Source: Andreprevotia sp. IGB-42
GTDB taxonomy: Bacteria > Pseudomonadota > Gammaproteobacteria > Burkholderiales > Chitinibacteraceae
Direction of reading: 5' to 3'
DNA length: 64,000 nucleotides
NCBI RefSeq assembly: GCF_009848685.1
Contig: NZ_WXTX01000003.1
Location: 310,001 to 374,000 of the forward strand
Positions 39,352 through 47,984 of the stretch are shown here, piece by piece. The notes beneath the pieces are model-generated. The model searched no databases, was not told the DNA's origin, and was given only the letters and a program-made list of their open reading frames with translations. Made by a program: the position numbers and the translations under genes. Numbering within the stretch: position 1 is the first letter of the stretch; each line of letters starts with the position of its first letter.

Positions 39352-40947
39352 TCAGTACACATCCCGGCGATAACGGCCGGCCGCGATCAGGTCGGCCACG
39401 CCGTCATCCCCCAGCAAACCGGTCAGCACCGCATTCACCGCTGGCGCCATGCCGGTGGCGCTGCCGCACACATAGATGGCCGCACCATCGGCCAGCCATG
39501 CGCTGACCTCGACGGCGGCTGCGCGCAGCACGTCCTGTACGTAGATGCGCGCCGGCTGATCGCGGGAGAACGCGGTATCCAGCCGCGCCAGCACGCCTTG
39601 TTGCTGCCATTGCTGCAGTTCGGTGCGGAAATAGAAATCCGCATCGGCGTTGCGCTCGCCAAAAATCAGCCAGTTGCGGGTATTGCCCGCAGCGGCGCGA
39701 GCTTTCAGATGCGCGTACAGGCCGGCAATACCGGTACCGTTGCCGATGAGGATCAGTGGTACCTGACTGGCCGGCGGATGAAAGCCGCGGTTTTCACGGA
39801 TGCGCAGCGCAATGTCCGCACCCGGCGGCGCGCATTCGGTCAGCCAGCCCGATCCCGCCCCCAGCCTGCCATCAGGGTGGCGGGCCTGGCGGACCAGCAG
39901 TTCCAGCTTGCCGTCCTTCGGCAGCGACGCGATCGAATACTCGCGGTGCGCCAGTGGCTTGAGTGCAGCCAGCAGCGCCCCCGCTGCCAGGCCGCGCAGC
40001 GCAGCAATAGCGGCCTGATCATGTGGCAACAAACGATCAGCCAGCGCAGCAGCCATCGGCGTGCCATCGTCCAGCAATGTTGCTGCGGCCAGGCCCAACT
40101 CAGCCAGCAATGCCGCTACCACGGCGGGCGGGTTGCGCGGGCCGATCTCGGCAATATCGCCAGCCTGCCAATGCACGGCGGGATCGGTACTGGTCAGCGC
40201 CAGCCGGTAGGTGGCGGCACCGGCGCTGCCCGGGTTGAACAGCTCGCGCTCGGCCAGTTGCCAGTTGCGGTAATGCGGCGCGCTCCAGTCGACCATGTCG
40301 CTACTGCCGGCCAGCAAGCCCAGTTGCTGCTGCCAGTGGCGCAACGCGCCTTCATCACCGTTATCCACATCCACGCGATCGAACAAGGGCTGTGCATGCG
40401 CGTGCACCAGCCAGCCTTCCACCGCGCGACCAAAGCTGCAGAAGTGGTCATAGCTGCTGTCACCCAGCGCCAGCACGCCGTACTCCAGCCCTGCCAGCGT
40501 GGCCGTGGCCTGCATCTGGTGCCGTACGAAGTGTACAGCGCTGTCCGGCGCATCGCCCTCGCCGGTGGTACTGACGATGAACAATGCCCGGCGGAAATGC
40601 GCCAGCATCGCGCCATCCAGTTGCGCAAACGACACCGGCTGCGCTGCCACGCCGGCCGATTGCAACGCCAGCTGCGTTTGCGCCGCCAGGTATTCGCCAT
40701 AGCCGGTCTGGCTGGCATACGCAATCAGCACCGCGCCGGCATCGTCACCCGCCACCGGCAATACGGCACGCGTTTTGCGCCGGTGCTGCCAGGTGGTCCA
40801 GCTGCAAAACAGCAGGTAAAGCGCTCCAACCAGCGCGGCGCCGGTGGCACGCGCCGGTGCGGGGCCCAACGCTGCATGGCTGGGCGCGGCCAGAAAAAAC
40901 AAAGGCAGCACCAGGCTGCGTAGCGATATGGACATGGATGCGGACAT
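39352..40947 (-). CDS. Membrane-anchored flavodoxin/FAD reductase (sulfite reductase flavoprotein-like)
   Basis: About 531 residues. Two N-terminal hydrophobic segments (LRSLVLPLFFLAAPS and ATGAALVGALYLLFCSW) precede a flavodoxin domain (about 75-215, IAYASQTGYGEYLAAQTQ; LGDSSYDHFCSFG). A FAD- and NADPH-binding reductase domain follows, with REYSIASLP, IGNGTGIAGLYAHL and the C-terminal YVCGSATGMAPAVNAVL. It should pass electrons from NADPH through FAD and FMN to the membrane. As the last gene of the PepSY-DUF2271-DUF4198-apbE operon, it is the likely electron source for periplasmic ferric-siderophore reduction. The start is uncertain between ATGs at 40947 and 40935. Confidence 0.85.
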   Translation of the reverse strand: MSASMSISLRSLVLPLFFLAAPSHAALGPAPARATGAALVGALYLLFCSWTTWQHRRKTRAVLPVAGDDAGAVLIAYASQTGYGEYLAAQTQLALQSAGVAAQPVSFAQLDGAMLAHFRRALFIVSTTGEGDAPDSAVHFVRHQMQATATLAGLEYGVLALGDSSYDHFCSFGRAVEGWLVHAHAQPLFDRVDVDNGDEGALRHWQQQLGLLAGSSDMVDWSAPHYRNWQLAERELFNPGSAGAATYRLALTSTDPAVHWQAGDIAEIGPRNPPAVVAALLAELGLAAATLLDDGTPMAAALADRLLPHDQAAIAALRGLAAGALLAALKPLAHREYSIASLPKDGKLELLVRQARHPDGRLGAGSGWLTECAPPGADIALRIRENRGFHPPASQVPLILIGNGTGIAGLYAHLKARAAAGNTRNWLIFGERNADADFYFRTELQQWQQQGVLARLDTAFSRDQPARIYVQDVLRAAAVEVSAWLADGAAIYVCGSATGMAPAVNAVLTGLLGDDGVADLIAAGRYRRDVY

Positions 40948-40954
40948 CAAGCGT

Positions 40955-41953
40955 TTACTCAAGCAGCGCAGCCAGCGCCGGGGTCAGGTACTCGGTGTGG
41001 CCATGCGCAACTTGGCTGACAAACAGCGCGGCAATGCCGTTGCGTTCAGCCAGCGCACCGCCTGCTGCCATACCCAGCACGATCAGCGCGGTCGCCCAGG
41101 CATCGGCCAGCATGCAATCGGCGTGCAATACGGTAACCGATGCCGGTGCATCCAGCACCGGCTGACCGGTATTCGGGTCCAGCGTATGCGCATAGCAGCG
41201 GCCTTCGTGTGCAAACATCCGCCGGTAATCACCGGATGTCGCCACCGCCCGCCCGTGCAGGGCCACGATGCTTTCGCTTATCTCGCTACCGGGCGGGCTT
41301 TCCAGCGCCACCCACCACGGCTGCGCATCGGGCTTCATGCCATGACCGGCCAGCTCGCCACCCACTTCCACCAAGTAATTGCTGATACCGTTGCTGCGCA
41401 ACCATGCGGCCACGCGGTCAACACCATAACCCTTGGCAATGCCGGAAAAATCCAGATACACACCACCGGGCTGGCGCACCGCCTGCGTTACGGTATCGAC
41501 TTGCACCTTCTGCCAGCCACAGCACGCGCGCGCAGCAGCAAGTGCTGCCGCGTCCGGCGGTGCATTGCGCGCACCATCCGGCCCGAAGCCCCACAGGTTG
41601 ACCAGCGGCCCGACCGTCGGATCAAACGCGCCATCGCTGAGCGCGGCAATCTGCAACGCCGTACCCAGCACCTTGAAGCACGCTGCAGGCAGCGTATGCC
41701 AGCTGCCAGCGGGCGACGCATTGAAACGGCTCAGGTCCGAATCGGCACGCCAGGTGCTCATTTGCGCCACCACCAGATCCAGCTCGGCCTCGATGCCGGC
41801 ACGCACTGCGCCCAGCGGCAAATTGGCCGGCCCCACCAGCTTGACCGACCAAGTCGTGCCCATGGTTTGCCCGGCCAGCAGGTGAACCTGCCCGGCCGGC
41901 AAACGCGGGGGCAGCGCCGCGAGGGTGGGCGGAATCAGTACGCGGCGCATCAT
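40955..41953 (-). CDS. apbE: FAD:protein FMN transferase
   Basis: A 332-residue ApbE enzyme that attaches FMN through a phosphoester to Thr/Ser of exported target proteins. Family motifs are QTMGTTWSVKLVG near residue 29, WRADSDLSRFN, DGAFDPTVGPLVNLWGFG, YLDFSGIAKGYGVD, and the HTLDPNTGQPV with the metal-site Asp in ADAWATAL. The N-terminus lacks a convincing signal peptide or lipobox, although ApbE normally acts in the periplasm. The DUF2271 protein in the same operon carries a flavinylation motif and is the obvious substrate. It starts 3 bases after the DUF4198 gene. Confidence 0.93.
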   Translation of the reverse strand: MMRRVLIPPTLAALPPRLPAGQVHLLAGQTMGTTWSVKLVGPANLPLGAVRAGIEAELDLVVAQMSTWRADSDLSRFNASPAGSWHTLPAACFKVLGTALQIAALSDGAFDPTVGPLVNLWGFGPDGARNAPPDAAALAAARACCGWQKVQVDTVTQAVRQPGGVYLDFSGIAKGYGVDRVAAWLRSNGISNYLVEVGGELAGHGMKPDAQPWWVALESPPGSEISESIVALHGRAVATSGDYRRMFAHEGRCYAHTLDPNTGQPVLDAPASVTVLHADCMLADAWATALIVLGMAAGGALAERNGIAALFVSQVAHGHTEYLTPALAALLE

Positions 41954-41956
41954 CGT

Positions 41957-42757
41957 TTACTGCGGCAGCACTTCCAGCGTGGCGGTGTAGGCAAGACTGC
42001 GTTCCTTGGCAGCCTTCACCGTGACCTTGCTGTCTTTGATATCCGCATCCAGCCAGTAGACACCGGCCTGCGGCCACTTGATGGTGACCTTGCCATCCTT
42101 GCCGGTAGTCAGTTTGATTTCGTCCAGCTGGTTGCGATAGCGCGTCTGGCCGCGCACCAGCACTACTTCCACGCCCTCTGCCGGCTTGCCGTCGACATTG
42201 AACTGGAACACGGCCGGCTCACCCGTGACCAGGTCATTCGGGTGCGTGACCGGGATCAACTCCAGGCCCTTGCCCGTAGCCTTGATCGCACTGGGCGCGC
42301 CCACGGTCACGAAGGTTTCCAGCCGGCTGGCCGATTCGGATACCTGCAGATCGGCCGCATCGGCCGGCACTTCCTTGGCAAAGGCTTCGGCGGTGCCCAT
42401 CCAGCGCTTGGGCTGGCCATCCACCTTCCAGTTGGCGCGCACGCCTTCACGCACCAGCTCCATGCGATAGGTGCCTTTTTGCTCGAGCTTGACGTCGAAC
42501 GTGGTACGCAACTCGCCCTTGGTGACCGATACCGGGCTGAGCTTGCTGTTGTCCGGCGCCAGGATCACCAGTTGGTCGATCTGCAGCGGGCGATGGTCGG
42601 CAACGAACGGCTTGGTGGATGCGCCACCATCCACGGTCACGAACTGCGGCGTAGCCAGCACGGTGCTGGAGGGCAGCAGCCATACATTGTGCGCATGCGC
42701 AGCGGTAGCAGCCAGCACGCACAGTGCGGCGGCCAGGGCTTTAAGCGGGCTTTTCAT
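41957..42757 (-). CDS. DUF4198 periplasmic protein
   Basis: A 266-residue exported protein: signal peptide about 1-22 (LAAALCVLAATAAHA) followed at once by HNVWLLPSSTVL, the N-terminal signature of DUF4198, where the histidine may bind a metal. Beta-sandwich-type strands follow (VFQFNVDGKPAEGVEVVLV, VTIKWPQAGVYWLDA). DUF4198 proteins are often encoded next to PepSY and metal-uptake genes, but the role is not known. It sits between the DUF2271 and apbE genes. Confidence 0.87.
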   Translation of the reverse strand: MKSPLKALAAALCVLAATAAHAHNVWLLPSSTVLATPQFVTVDGGASTKPFVADHRPLQIDQLVILAPDNSKLSPVSVTKGELRTTFDVKLEQKGTYRMELVREGVRANWKVDGQPKRWMGTAEAFAKEVPADAADLQVSESASRLETFVTVGAPSAIKATGKGLELIPVTHPNDLVTGEPAVFQFNVDGKPAEGVEVVLVRGQTRYRNQLDEIKLTTGKDGKVTIKWPQAGVYWLDADIKDSKVTVKAAKERSLAYTATLEVLPQ

Positions 42758-42815
42758 GTGAGTCTTCCTTGATGTGGTTTTGAATCAGGAAACGTCTTGT
42801 GTATGTGGCTGCGGA

Positions 42816-43337
42816 TCAGGGCTTCAGATCGACAGTCACGGCGCCAAGCTCATGCTGGCCCTGGATCTTGGCGGTATCGGCCTTCTTGGGCGGCCAGCTG
42901 AACGGCACGCGCACCAGCTCGCGGCCACCACCTTCGCGCGCGGCTTCAACCGCCAGGTTGTAGTCGCCGGCTGGCAGCTTGGCCAACGTGGCCTTGTCGA
43001 TGTTGAGCGCGTGCTCGCCTACCGGGCGGGTTGCACCGGAAACACCATCCAGCGGCATCTGCAGATCACGGCCGCCCTTGCGCCACCACTGGCGCAAATC
43101 CTGCAGCCATTTGGTGCCCGGCTCCGCGCCCTTCTTGTTCACGTCGTACAGCACTGCCAGATTGGCAGCCACGCTCTGGTCGGCGCGCTCGATCCACGCG
43201 GCCACATACGGGCGGTGGTACTCGGCCACGGTCAAACGCGGAATCTCAATCTTCACACCCAGATCGGCCGCAATGCCGTGGCCGGCAAACGCACCGGCAA
43301 TCAGGCCCGGCAACAGGGCGGGAATCGACTTACGCAT
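42816..43337 (-). CDS. DUF2271 protein with ApbE flavinylation motif
   Basis: A 173-residue exported protein with a signal peptide (about 1-23, cleavage after GIAA). It has the DUF2271 pattern, including RPYVAAWIER and KWLQDLRQWWRKGG. Residues D97-G-V-S-G-A-T103 match the ApbE target motif D-x-x-(S/T)-G-A-(T/S), so T103 is a likely site of covalent FMN. Together with apbE in the same operon, this makes it a probable periplasmic flavoprotein electron carrier. It lies 13 bases after the PepSY gene. Confidence 0.85.
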   Translation of the reverse strand: MRKSIPALLPGLIAGAFAGHGIAADLGVKIEIPRLTVAEYHRPYVAAWIERADQSVAANLAVLYDVNKKGAEPGTKWLQDLRQWWRKGGRDLQMPLDGVSGATRPVGEHALNIDKATLAKLPAGDYNLAVEAAREGGGRELVRVPFSWPPKKADTAKIQGQHELGAVTVDLKP

Positions 43338-43349
43338 ACATCACCTCGA

Positions 43350-43976
43350 TTAATGAATGAACAGGATGGCCAGTATCAGCGGCAACACCAGGCCCAGCCC
43401 CACCAGCGGCCAGGTTGCCGGGCGGTTGCCGGCGTGCAGATGCAGCAGAAACAGGCCCGTGATACAGAACACCAGCGCGGTCACGGCAAAAACGTCCAGA
43501 AACCAGCTCCAGGCGCTGCCGGTATGGCGGCCCTTGTGCAGGTCATTGAAGTAGGACACCCAGCCCCGGTCGCTCAATTCGTAGTTCACGTCGCCACTGG
43601 CGCGATCTATGGTCAGCCACGCATCACCACCGGGGCGGGGCAGCGATACATACACTTCATCGGCAGACCACTCCCCCTTGGCGTCCGCAGCCTCCACGGC
43701 AAGGTGCTGCACCAGCCAACTGGCCACCGGCGGCGGCAAGGTGGCCTTGTCGGCCGGCGGCGCCGCACCCAGCAGTCGCTGCAGCTGCGCCGGCAGCACC
43801 GCATTCTTCTTGGTGACCACCGGCTTGGCTTCGATATGCGCGGCGTTATTGAGCGTGAGCCCGGTGGCGGCAAACAGCAGCATACCCACCAAGCAGGCCG
43901 CCGAGCTGATCCAGTGCCAGCGATGCAGGTGCTTTAACCAGAACCCCCGGTTTTTTTGATCCGGCTGCTTTTTCAT
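43350..43976 (-). CDS. PepSY-associated membrane protein (putative ferric-siderophore reductase)
   Basis: A 208-residue protein with three membrane segments: after LKHLHRWHWISSAACLVGMLLF near residue 15-40, and two at the C-terminus (FLDVFAVTALVFCITGLFLL, LVGLGLVLPLILAILF). The histidine-rich LHRWHW and the later NDLHKGRH and HLHAGN could bind haem, as in PepSY inner-membrane reductases such as FoxB/FpvG. The periplasmic loop holds the PepSY-like part. It is the first gene of the reductase operon and divergent from the siderophore receptor. Confidence 0.85.
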   Translation of the reverse strand: MKKQPDQKNRGFWLKHLHRWHWISSAACLVGMLLFAATGLTLNNAAHIEAKPVVTKKNAVLPAQLQRLLGAAPPADKATLPPPVASWLVQHLAVEAADAKGEWSADEVYVSLPRPGGDAWLTIDRASGDVNYELSDRGWVSYFNDLHKGRHTGSAWSWFLDVFAVTALVFCITGLFLLHLHAGNRPATWPLVGLGLVLPLILAILFIH

Positions 43977-44010
43977 AGATACAAAGCTTAAGCTCGGGCG
44001 GTGAAATTAC

Positions 44011-44025
44011 TTACCATTTTGGTAA
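44011..44025. promoter_or_regulatory. Inverted repeat upstream of the PepSY operon
   Basis: TTACCA-TTT-TGGTAA is a perfect 6-bp inverted repeat 34 bases before the PepSY start, inside flanking AATT-rich sequence. It is placed where an operator or leader hairpin would act. Confidence 0.35.
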
Positions 44026-44055
44026 TTTAATTTCCAGCCACAAGCAAGAGTTAAT

Positions 44056-44074
44056 GAGAACATGACGCATTCTC
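44056..44074 (-). promoter_or_regulatory. Weak Fur-like site upstream of the PepSY operon
   Basis: GAGAACATGACGCATTCTC is a 19-bp imperfect inverted repeat sharing about 11 of 19 positions with the Fur consensus. It lies 80 bases before the PepSY start. Confidence 0.35.
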
Positions 44075-44285
44075 TCACAAAAACAACAATGCCATTGCTT
44101 TGCACATTTGCACAGCAATGCGAGCCTCCAAGGTAGGCACTACAGAAATTCCGCCCATTCACAAATCTGGAATACGTTTCAACATCATGAATAAGAACAA
44201 AAATGTTTAATAGAAATGATCAGCATGGTCGATGAGAACAGCGTATGCCATGCGGGAGATTGTGTGGCTTTTACAACAAAGCAAA

Positions 44286-44326
44286 TGATAATTATTCTTG
44301 TTTGAATTGTAAAATTTGCTTACAAT
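44286..44326 (+). promoter_or_regulatory. Fur box and sigma-70 promoter of the siderophore receptor
   Basis: TGATAAT-T-ATTCTTG (44286-44300) fits the 7-1-7 Fur box. A -35 box TTGTTT (44298-44303) and -10 box TACAAT (44321-44326) are spaced by 17 bases. The Fur site covers the -35 box, so iron-replete Fur should block the promoter. Confidence 0.7.
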
Positions 44327-44606
44327 GCGTCCGGTTAGATGCCTATTTCGAAAGAAAAGCGTTAAAAGCCCGCTTTTCCTGACTTCCCTCCGCATGCCAC
44401 GCATTCTTTCTGGCGGGTTGTAGTGAAAACGTGACGGAAAAATGGCAAGCAGACATGCAATACGGGGCAACCCGGCTTATCACCGACCAGATCAGTTAAT
44501 GCACTGCCAGCCGGCCACAAGCCAAGCCAGCGCCCGTGCAGCCCGTTTGATTGGGTACCGGTGTGAGAAAAACAGATTCAGTACAACAACCTGGAGCATT
44601 ACCGAG

Positions 44607-46961
44607 ATGGCCCACATCAAGAGCCGCAAGCATCAAGAATTGCCACGACTGCGTACCTCCGTCGCGGCAACGGCCTTTGCACTCGCGCTGCCGGCTGCTG
44701 GTGCCTACGCAGCAGACGCAACCCTGCCCACCGTGGAAGTCACCGCCGATGCAGCACCCGCACCCTACGTGGTCGAAAAGGTACAATCGCCCAAATACAC
44801 CGAACCGCTGCGCGATACCCCCAAAACCATCACCGTCATCAGCAAGGAACTGATCGAAGATCAGGGCCTGCTGTCGCTGCGTGACATTCTCAGCACTGTC
44901 CCAGGCATTACCTTCGGCGCGGGTGAAGGGGGCAGCGGATATGGCGATAACATCAACATCCGCGGTTTCTCCGGCAGCAACGACATCACCATCGACGGCA
45001 TGCGTGACAGCGCGCAGTACACCCGTTCGGACCCGTTCAATCTGGAACAGCTTGAAATCACCAAGGGTTCCAACTCCACCGTGAGCGGTGCTGGCTCGGT
45101 AGGCGGCAACATCAACCTGGTGAGCAAAAGCCCGAAGCTGGAAGACAGCAAGATCATCACCGCCGGTATCGGCAGCGACAGCTATTACCGCGCCACGGCT
45201 GATCTGAACCGCGTGCTGGGTGAAAGCACAGCATTGCGTATCAACCTGATGGGCCACAAGAACGACGTACCGGGCCGCGATGTTGAAAACAACCAGCGCT
45301 GGGGTTTTGCCCCATCGATCGCGTTTGGCCTCGGCACCAGCACCCGCACCACGCTGAGCTACTTCCATCAGGAAGACGAAAGCATTCCCCAATTTGGCGT
45401 GCCGTTCCGCGGCAACAAGGTGGTACCGGGCGTTGACCGTGCGCAGTACTACGGTTTCGAGAACGTCGATACCCAGGAAAGCACCACCGATTCGCTTACG
45501 GGCCTGATCGAGCATGACTTCAGCGACAAGGTGAAGCTGCGCAACCAGACACGGCTGAGCAAGACCTCGCAGTTCACCATCACCGACGGCCCGGAAGGCC
45601 GCATGTGCTTTACCGTTGGCCAGCCGCCGCTTGGCACCACGGTCAGCGCTACCAATCCGGTTTGTTCGGCTGCGGAACTTTCCAAGTACAGCCCGTCGTT
45701 CACCCCTTCGGGTGGTTCGCGCGGCAACGTGCGTGATACCGAAAATACCATGTTCGCCAACCAGACCGACGTGACCTGGAACTTCAAGACCGGTTCCATC
45801 GAACACGATCTGGTGACCGGCCTTGCCATCACGCATGAAGGTTACGAAGTCAGCAGCAGCCAGGAATTTGCCAACGCCAATGGCACCAACGTGGTGATCC
45901 CGACCACCAGCCTGTATCACCCGAACACCATCTACAGCGGCCCGCGTTTCCGCCGCCTGAACAGCCGCGTGGATTCGACTGTCGATAACCTCGCTGCTTA
46001 CGTGTTCGATACCGTCAAGTTCAGCGAACAATGGATGGTGAACGGTGGCCTGCGTTGGGAATACAACGATACCGAATCGACCACCTACAACGTCGGCACA
46101 GCCACCGCAGGCGCCAATGCCGGCAAGGTGCTGGGCGCGTACGCACCGGCCAAGCAGACCGACCGCATGCTGTCGTATCAGGCTGGCCTGGTGTACAAAC
46201 CGGTTGAAGCGGGCAGCATCTATGTGTCGTATGCCAACTCGCAAACACCGTCCAAATCCACTGTCAATGGTACTTGCACCGCGGCTGGCACCAGCAGCAC
46301 CACCACCGGCTTCACTTGCTCGGTAGATCCGGAAAAAGCCGAGACTTACGAGCTGGGTAGCAAGTGGTCCGTCCTGGACAACAAGCTGGAACTGACCGGC
46401 GCGCTGTTCCGCACCGAACGCACCAACTACAAGGTGGCTTCCAGTGACCCGGCGATTCCGGATCAGCAACTGGACGGCAAGAGCCGCGTACAGGGCCTGG
46501 AACTGGGTGTTGCCGGCCTGATCACCAAGAACTGGTCGGTCTTCGCCAACTACTCGTACATGCAAAGCGAGGTGCTGCAGAGCGTTTCCAATGGCGTGAA
46601 GGCCAAGAGTGGCGATCCGGTTGCCGGCGACCCGCTGACCAACGTGCCCGAGCATGCATTCAGCCTGTGGACCACGTACGACCTGCCACAAGGCGTGCAA
46701 CTGGGCTACGGCGCAACCTATCAGGGCAGCGTGTACCTGAACCAGCACTCGGCCACCTACAAGACCGGCCCGCTGGATGAGCTGCCGGGCTACTGGGTGC
46801 ATCGTGCGATGGCCAGCTACAAGGTCAACCGTAACCTGAACGTGCGCTTCACCGTCAACAACCTGTTCGACGAGCTGTACTACACCCGTCCGCGTGGTTC
46901 GGGCTGGGCGACACCGGGCGATGCCCGCAGCTATGTGCTCGATGCAACCTACAAGTTCTAA
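44607..46961 (+). CDS. TonB-dependent siderophore receptor (Fiu-like, catecholate type)
   Basis: A 784-residue outer-membrane receptor. A signal peptide ends near AYAADA; a TonB box (TLPTVEVTAD) follows. The plug domain (DTPKTITVISKELIEDQG, LRDILSTVPGITFG, NINIRGF, ITIDGMRD, LEQLEITKGSNS) leads into a 22-strand barrel ending with a C-terminal aromatic (DATYKF). The pattern fits catecholate receptors such as Fiu. The start at 44607 is chosen because the signal peptide begins there. A Fur-box promoter lies 280 bases upstream, so the leader is long. piuC follows, as it does beside fiu homologues elsewhere. Confidence 0.93.
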   Translation: MAHIKSRKHQELPRLRTSVAATAFALALPAAGAYAADATLPTVEVTADAAPAPYVVEKVQSPKYTEPLRDTPKTITVISKELIEDQGLLSLRDILSTVPGITFGAGEGGSGYGDNINIRGFSGSNDITIDGMRDSAQYTRSDPFNLEQLEITKGSNSTVSGAGSVGGNINLVSKSPKLEDSKIITAGIGSDSYYRATADLNRVLGESTALRINLMGHKNDVPGRDVENNQRWGFAPSIAFGLGTSTRTTLSYFHQEDESIPQFGVPFRGNKVVPGVDRAQYYGFENVDTQESTTDSLTGLIEHDFSDKVKLRNQTRLSKTSQFTITDGPEGRMCFTVGQPPLGTTVSATNPVCSAAELSKYSPSFTPSGGSRGNVRDTENTMFANQTDVTWNFKTGSIEHDLVTGLAITHEGYEVSSSQEFANANGTNVVIPTTSLYHPNTIYSGPRFRRLNSRVDSTVDNLAAYVFDTVKFSEQWMVNGGLRWEYNDTESTTYNVGTATAGANAGKVLGAYAPAKQTDRMLSYQAGLVYKPVEAGSIYVSYANSQTPSKSTVNGTCTAAGTSSTTTGFTCSVDPEKAETYELGSKWSVLDNKLELTGALFRTERTNYKVASSDPAIPDQQLDGKSRVQGLELGVAGLITKNWSVFANYSYMQSEVLQSVSNGVKAKSGDPVAGDPLTNVPEHAFSLWTTYDLPQGVQLGYGATYQGSVYLNQHSATYKTGPLDELPGYWVHRAMASYKVNRNLNVRFTVNNLFDELYYTRPRGSGWATPGDARSYVLDATYKF

Positions 46962-46986
46962 GCACGCCGGTTGATACCCGCTGCAG

Positions 46987-47014
46987 GGCCATGTTGATCC
47001 CGATCAACGTGGCC
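46987..47014. promoter_or_regulatory. 28-base inverted repeat containing a perfect FNR/ANR box
   Basis: The core TTGAT-CCCG-ATCAA (46994-47007) is an exact FNR-type site, and the arms extend it to a 12-bp stem (GGCCA.GTTGAT / ATCAAC.TGGCC). It lies 146 bases before piuC. It could be a regulator site or simply a stable hairpin in the receptor 3' end. Confidence 0.5.
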
Positions 47015-47044
47015 TGCCAGCCGGGTGCTAACCTTGCACTACCC

Positions 47045-47068
47045 GGCCCCGCCGTCACTGGCGGGGCC
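47045..47068 (+). terminator. Rho-independent terminator of the siderophore receptor gene
   Basis: The stem GGCCCCGCC/GGCGGGGCC with a 6-base loop is followed by TTTGCATTTT. It separates the receptor gene from piuC. Confidence 0.8.
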
Positions 47069-47152
47069 TTTGCATTTTCCTGCAGGCTTGCGCACCATGC
47101 GTGACCTGTTCCCCATACAGATGCCGTTGATTTTCAGCCAAGGACGCTGCCC

Positions 47153-47833
47153 ATGATGTTGCATATCCCGGAAGTACTTACACGCGAACAGGTGGCGCAT
47201 TTCCGCCGCGTGCTGGATGGCGCAGACTGGGTCAACGGCAAGGTCACCGCTGGTCACCAGTCAGCGCGTGTGAAGAAAAACCAGCAGTTGCCCGATGGCT
47301 CGCCACTGGCCGTCGAGCTGGGCGGCATCATCGAGGCGGCGCTGGCCAAGGACGCGCTGTTCATTTCCGCCGCATTGCCGCAAAAGCTGATCCCGCCGCT
47401 ATTCAACCGCTATGAAGTGGGCGAAGGCTTCGGCAACCATGTGGACAATGCCATCCGCGAAAGCCGCGGCAACCGCGACCGCGTGCGCACCGACATGTCG
47501 TGCACGCTGTTTTTCTCCGATCCGGATGAGTACGATGGTGGCGAGCTGGTGGTGGAAGACCTGTATGGCGCACATGAAGTGAAACTGCCTGCCGGTGACC
47601 TGATCCTCTACCCATCAACCAGCCTGCATCGCGTTGAGCCCATCACGCGTGGCGCGCGGGTTGCATCGTTCTTCTGGGTACAAAGCATGATCCGCAACGA
47701 CTGGCAGCGCACCATGCTGTTCAACCTGGATACCACCATCCAGAAGCTGCGCATCAAGGGGGGCGAGAGCGATGAAGTCGTGGCGCTGACCAGCCACTAT
47801 CACAACCTGCTGCGCATGTGGGCCGAGCTCTGA
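47153..47833 (+). CDS. piuC: PKHD-type 2-oxoglutarate/Fe(II) hydroxylase PiuC
   Basis: A 226-residue dioxygenase with the HxD...H iron site: HVD in [13 protein letters not shown] and the distal histidine in [13 protein letters not shown], where the following arginine binds 2-oxoglutarate. The N-terminal pattern [21 protein letters not shown] and the C-terminal [12 protein letters not shown] are typical of PiuC. The family is regularly found beside iron-siderophore receptors such as PiuA/Fiu; its substrate is not known. Start at either of two adjacent ATGs (47153, 47156). Confidence 0.93.
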   Translation: MMLHIPEVLTREQVAHFRRVLDGADWVNGKVTAGHQSARVKKNQQLPDGSPLAVELGGIIEAALAKDALFISAALPQKLIPPLFNRYEVGEGFGNHVDNAIRESRGNRDRVRTDMSCTLFFSDPDEYDGGELVVEDLYGAHEVKLPAGDLILYPSTSLHRVEPITRGARVASFFWVQSMIRNDWQRTMLFNLDTTIQKLRIKGGESDEVVALTSHYHNLLRMWAEL

Positions 47834-47882
47834 TCTGCCCATAGCCAGGCACCACCAGCCACACCATCCACAAGCCAAGCCC

Positions 47883-47903
47883 CCTGTTGCTTACCGCAAC
47901 AGG
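47883..47903 (+). terminator. Hairpin after piuC
   Basis: CCTGTTGC-TTACC-GCAACAGG is a perfect 8-bp stem 50 bases after the piuC stop. No T-run follows, so termination is uncertain. Confidence 0.45.
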
Positions 47904-47984
47904 CACATCAGGCCGGGATAGCCCGCATTGTGGCCGCTTGCGCCGCATGGTTAGCTTGGCGTCCCCGTTTGCCAGCAATCCGAT

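Larger units (their letters stand above)
43977..44606. other. AT-rich divergent control region of the iron operons
   Basis: This 630-base region is visibly richer in A+T than its surroundings and carries no credible gene. It holds an inverted repeat near the PepSY gene, a weak Fur-like site, and a clear Fur box with promoter for the receptor (listed separately). Confidence 0.6.

Noticed and set aside
44207-44470. 87-codon frame in the iron control region
   Set aside because: No ribosome site, unusual composition, and it overlaps the Fur box and promoter of the receptor.
44496-46802. 768-codon open frame on the minus strand
   Set aside because: It is the antisense shadow of the siderophore receptor, which has a complete plug, barrel and signal peptide.
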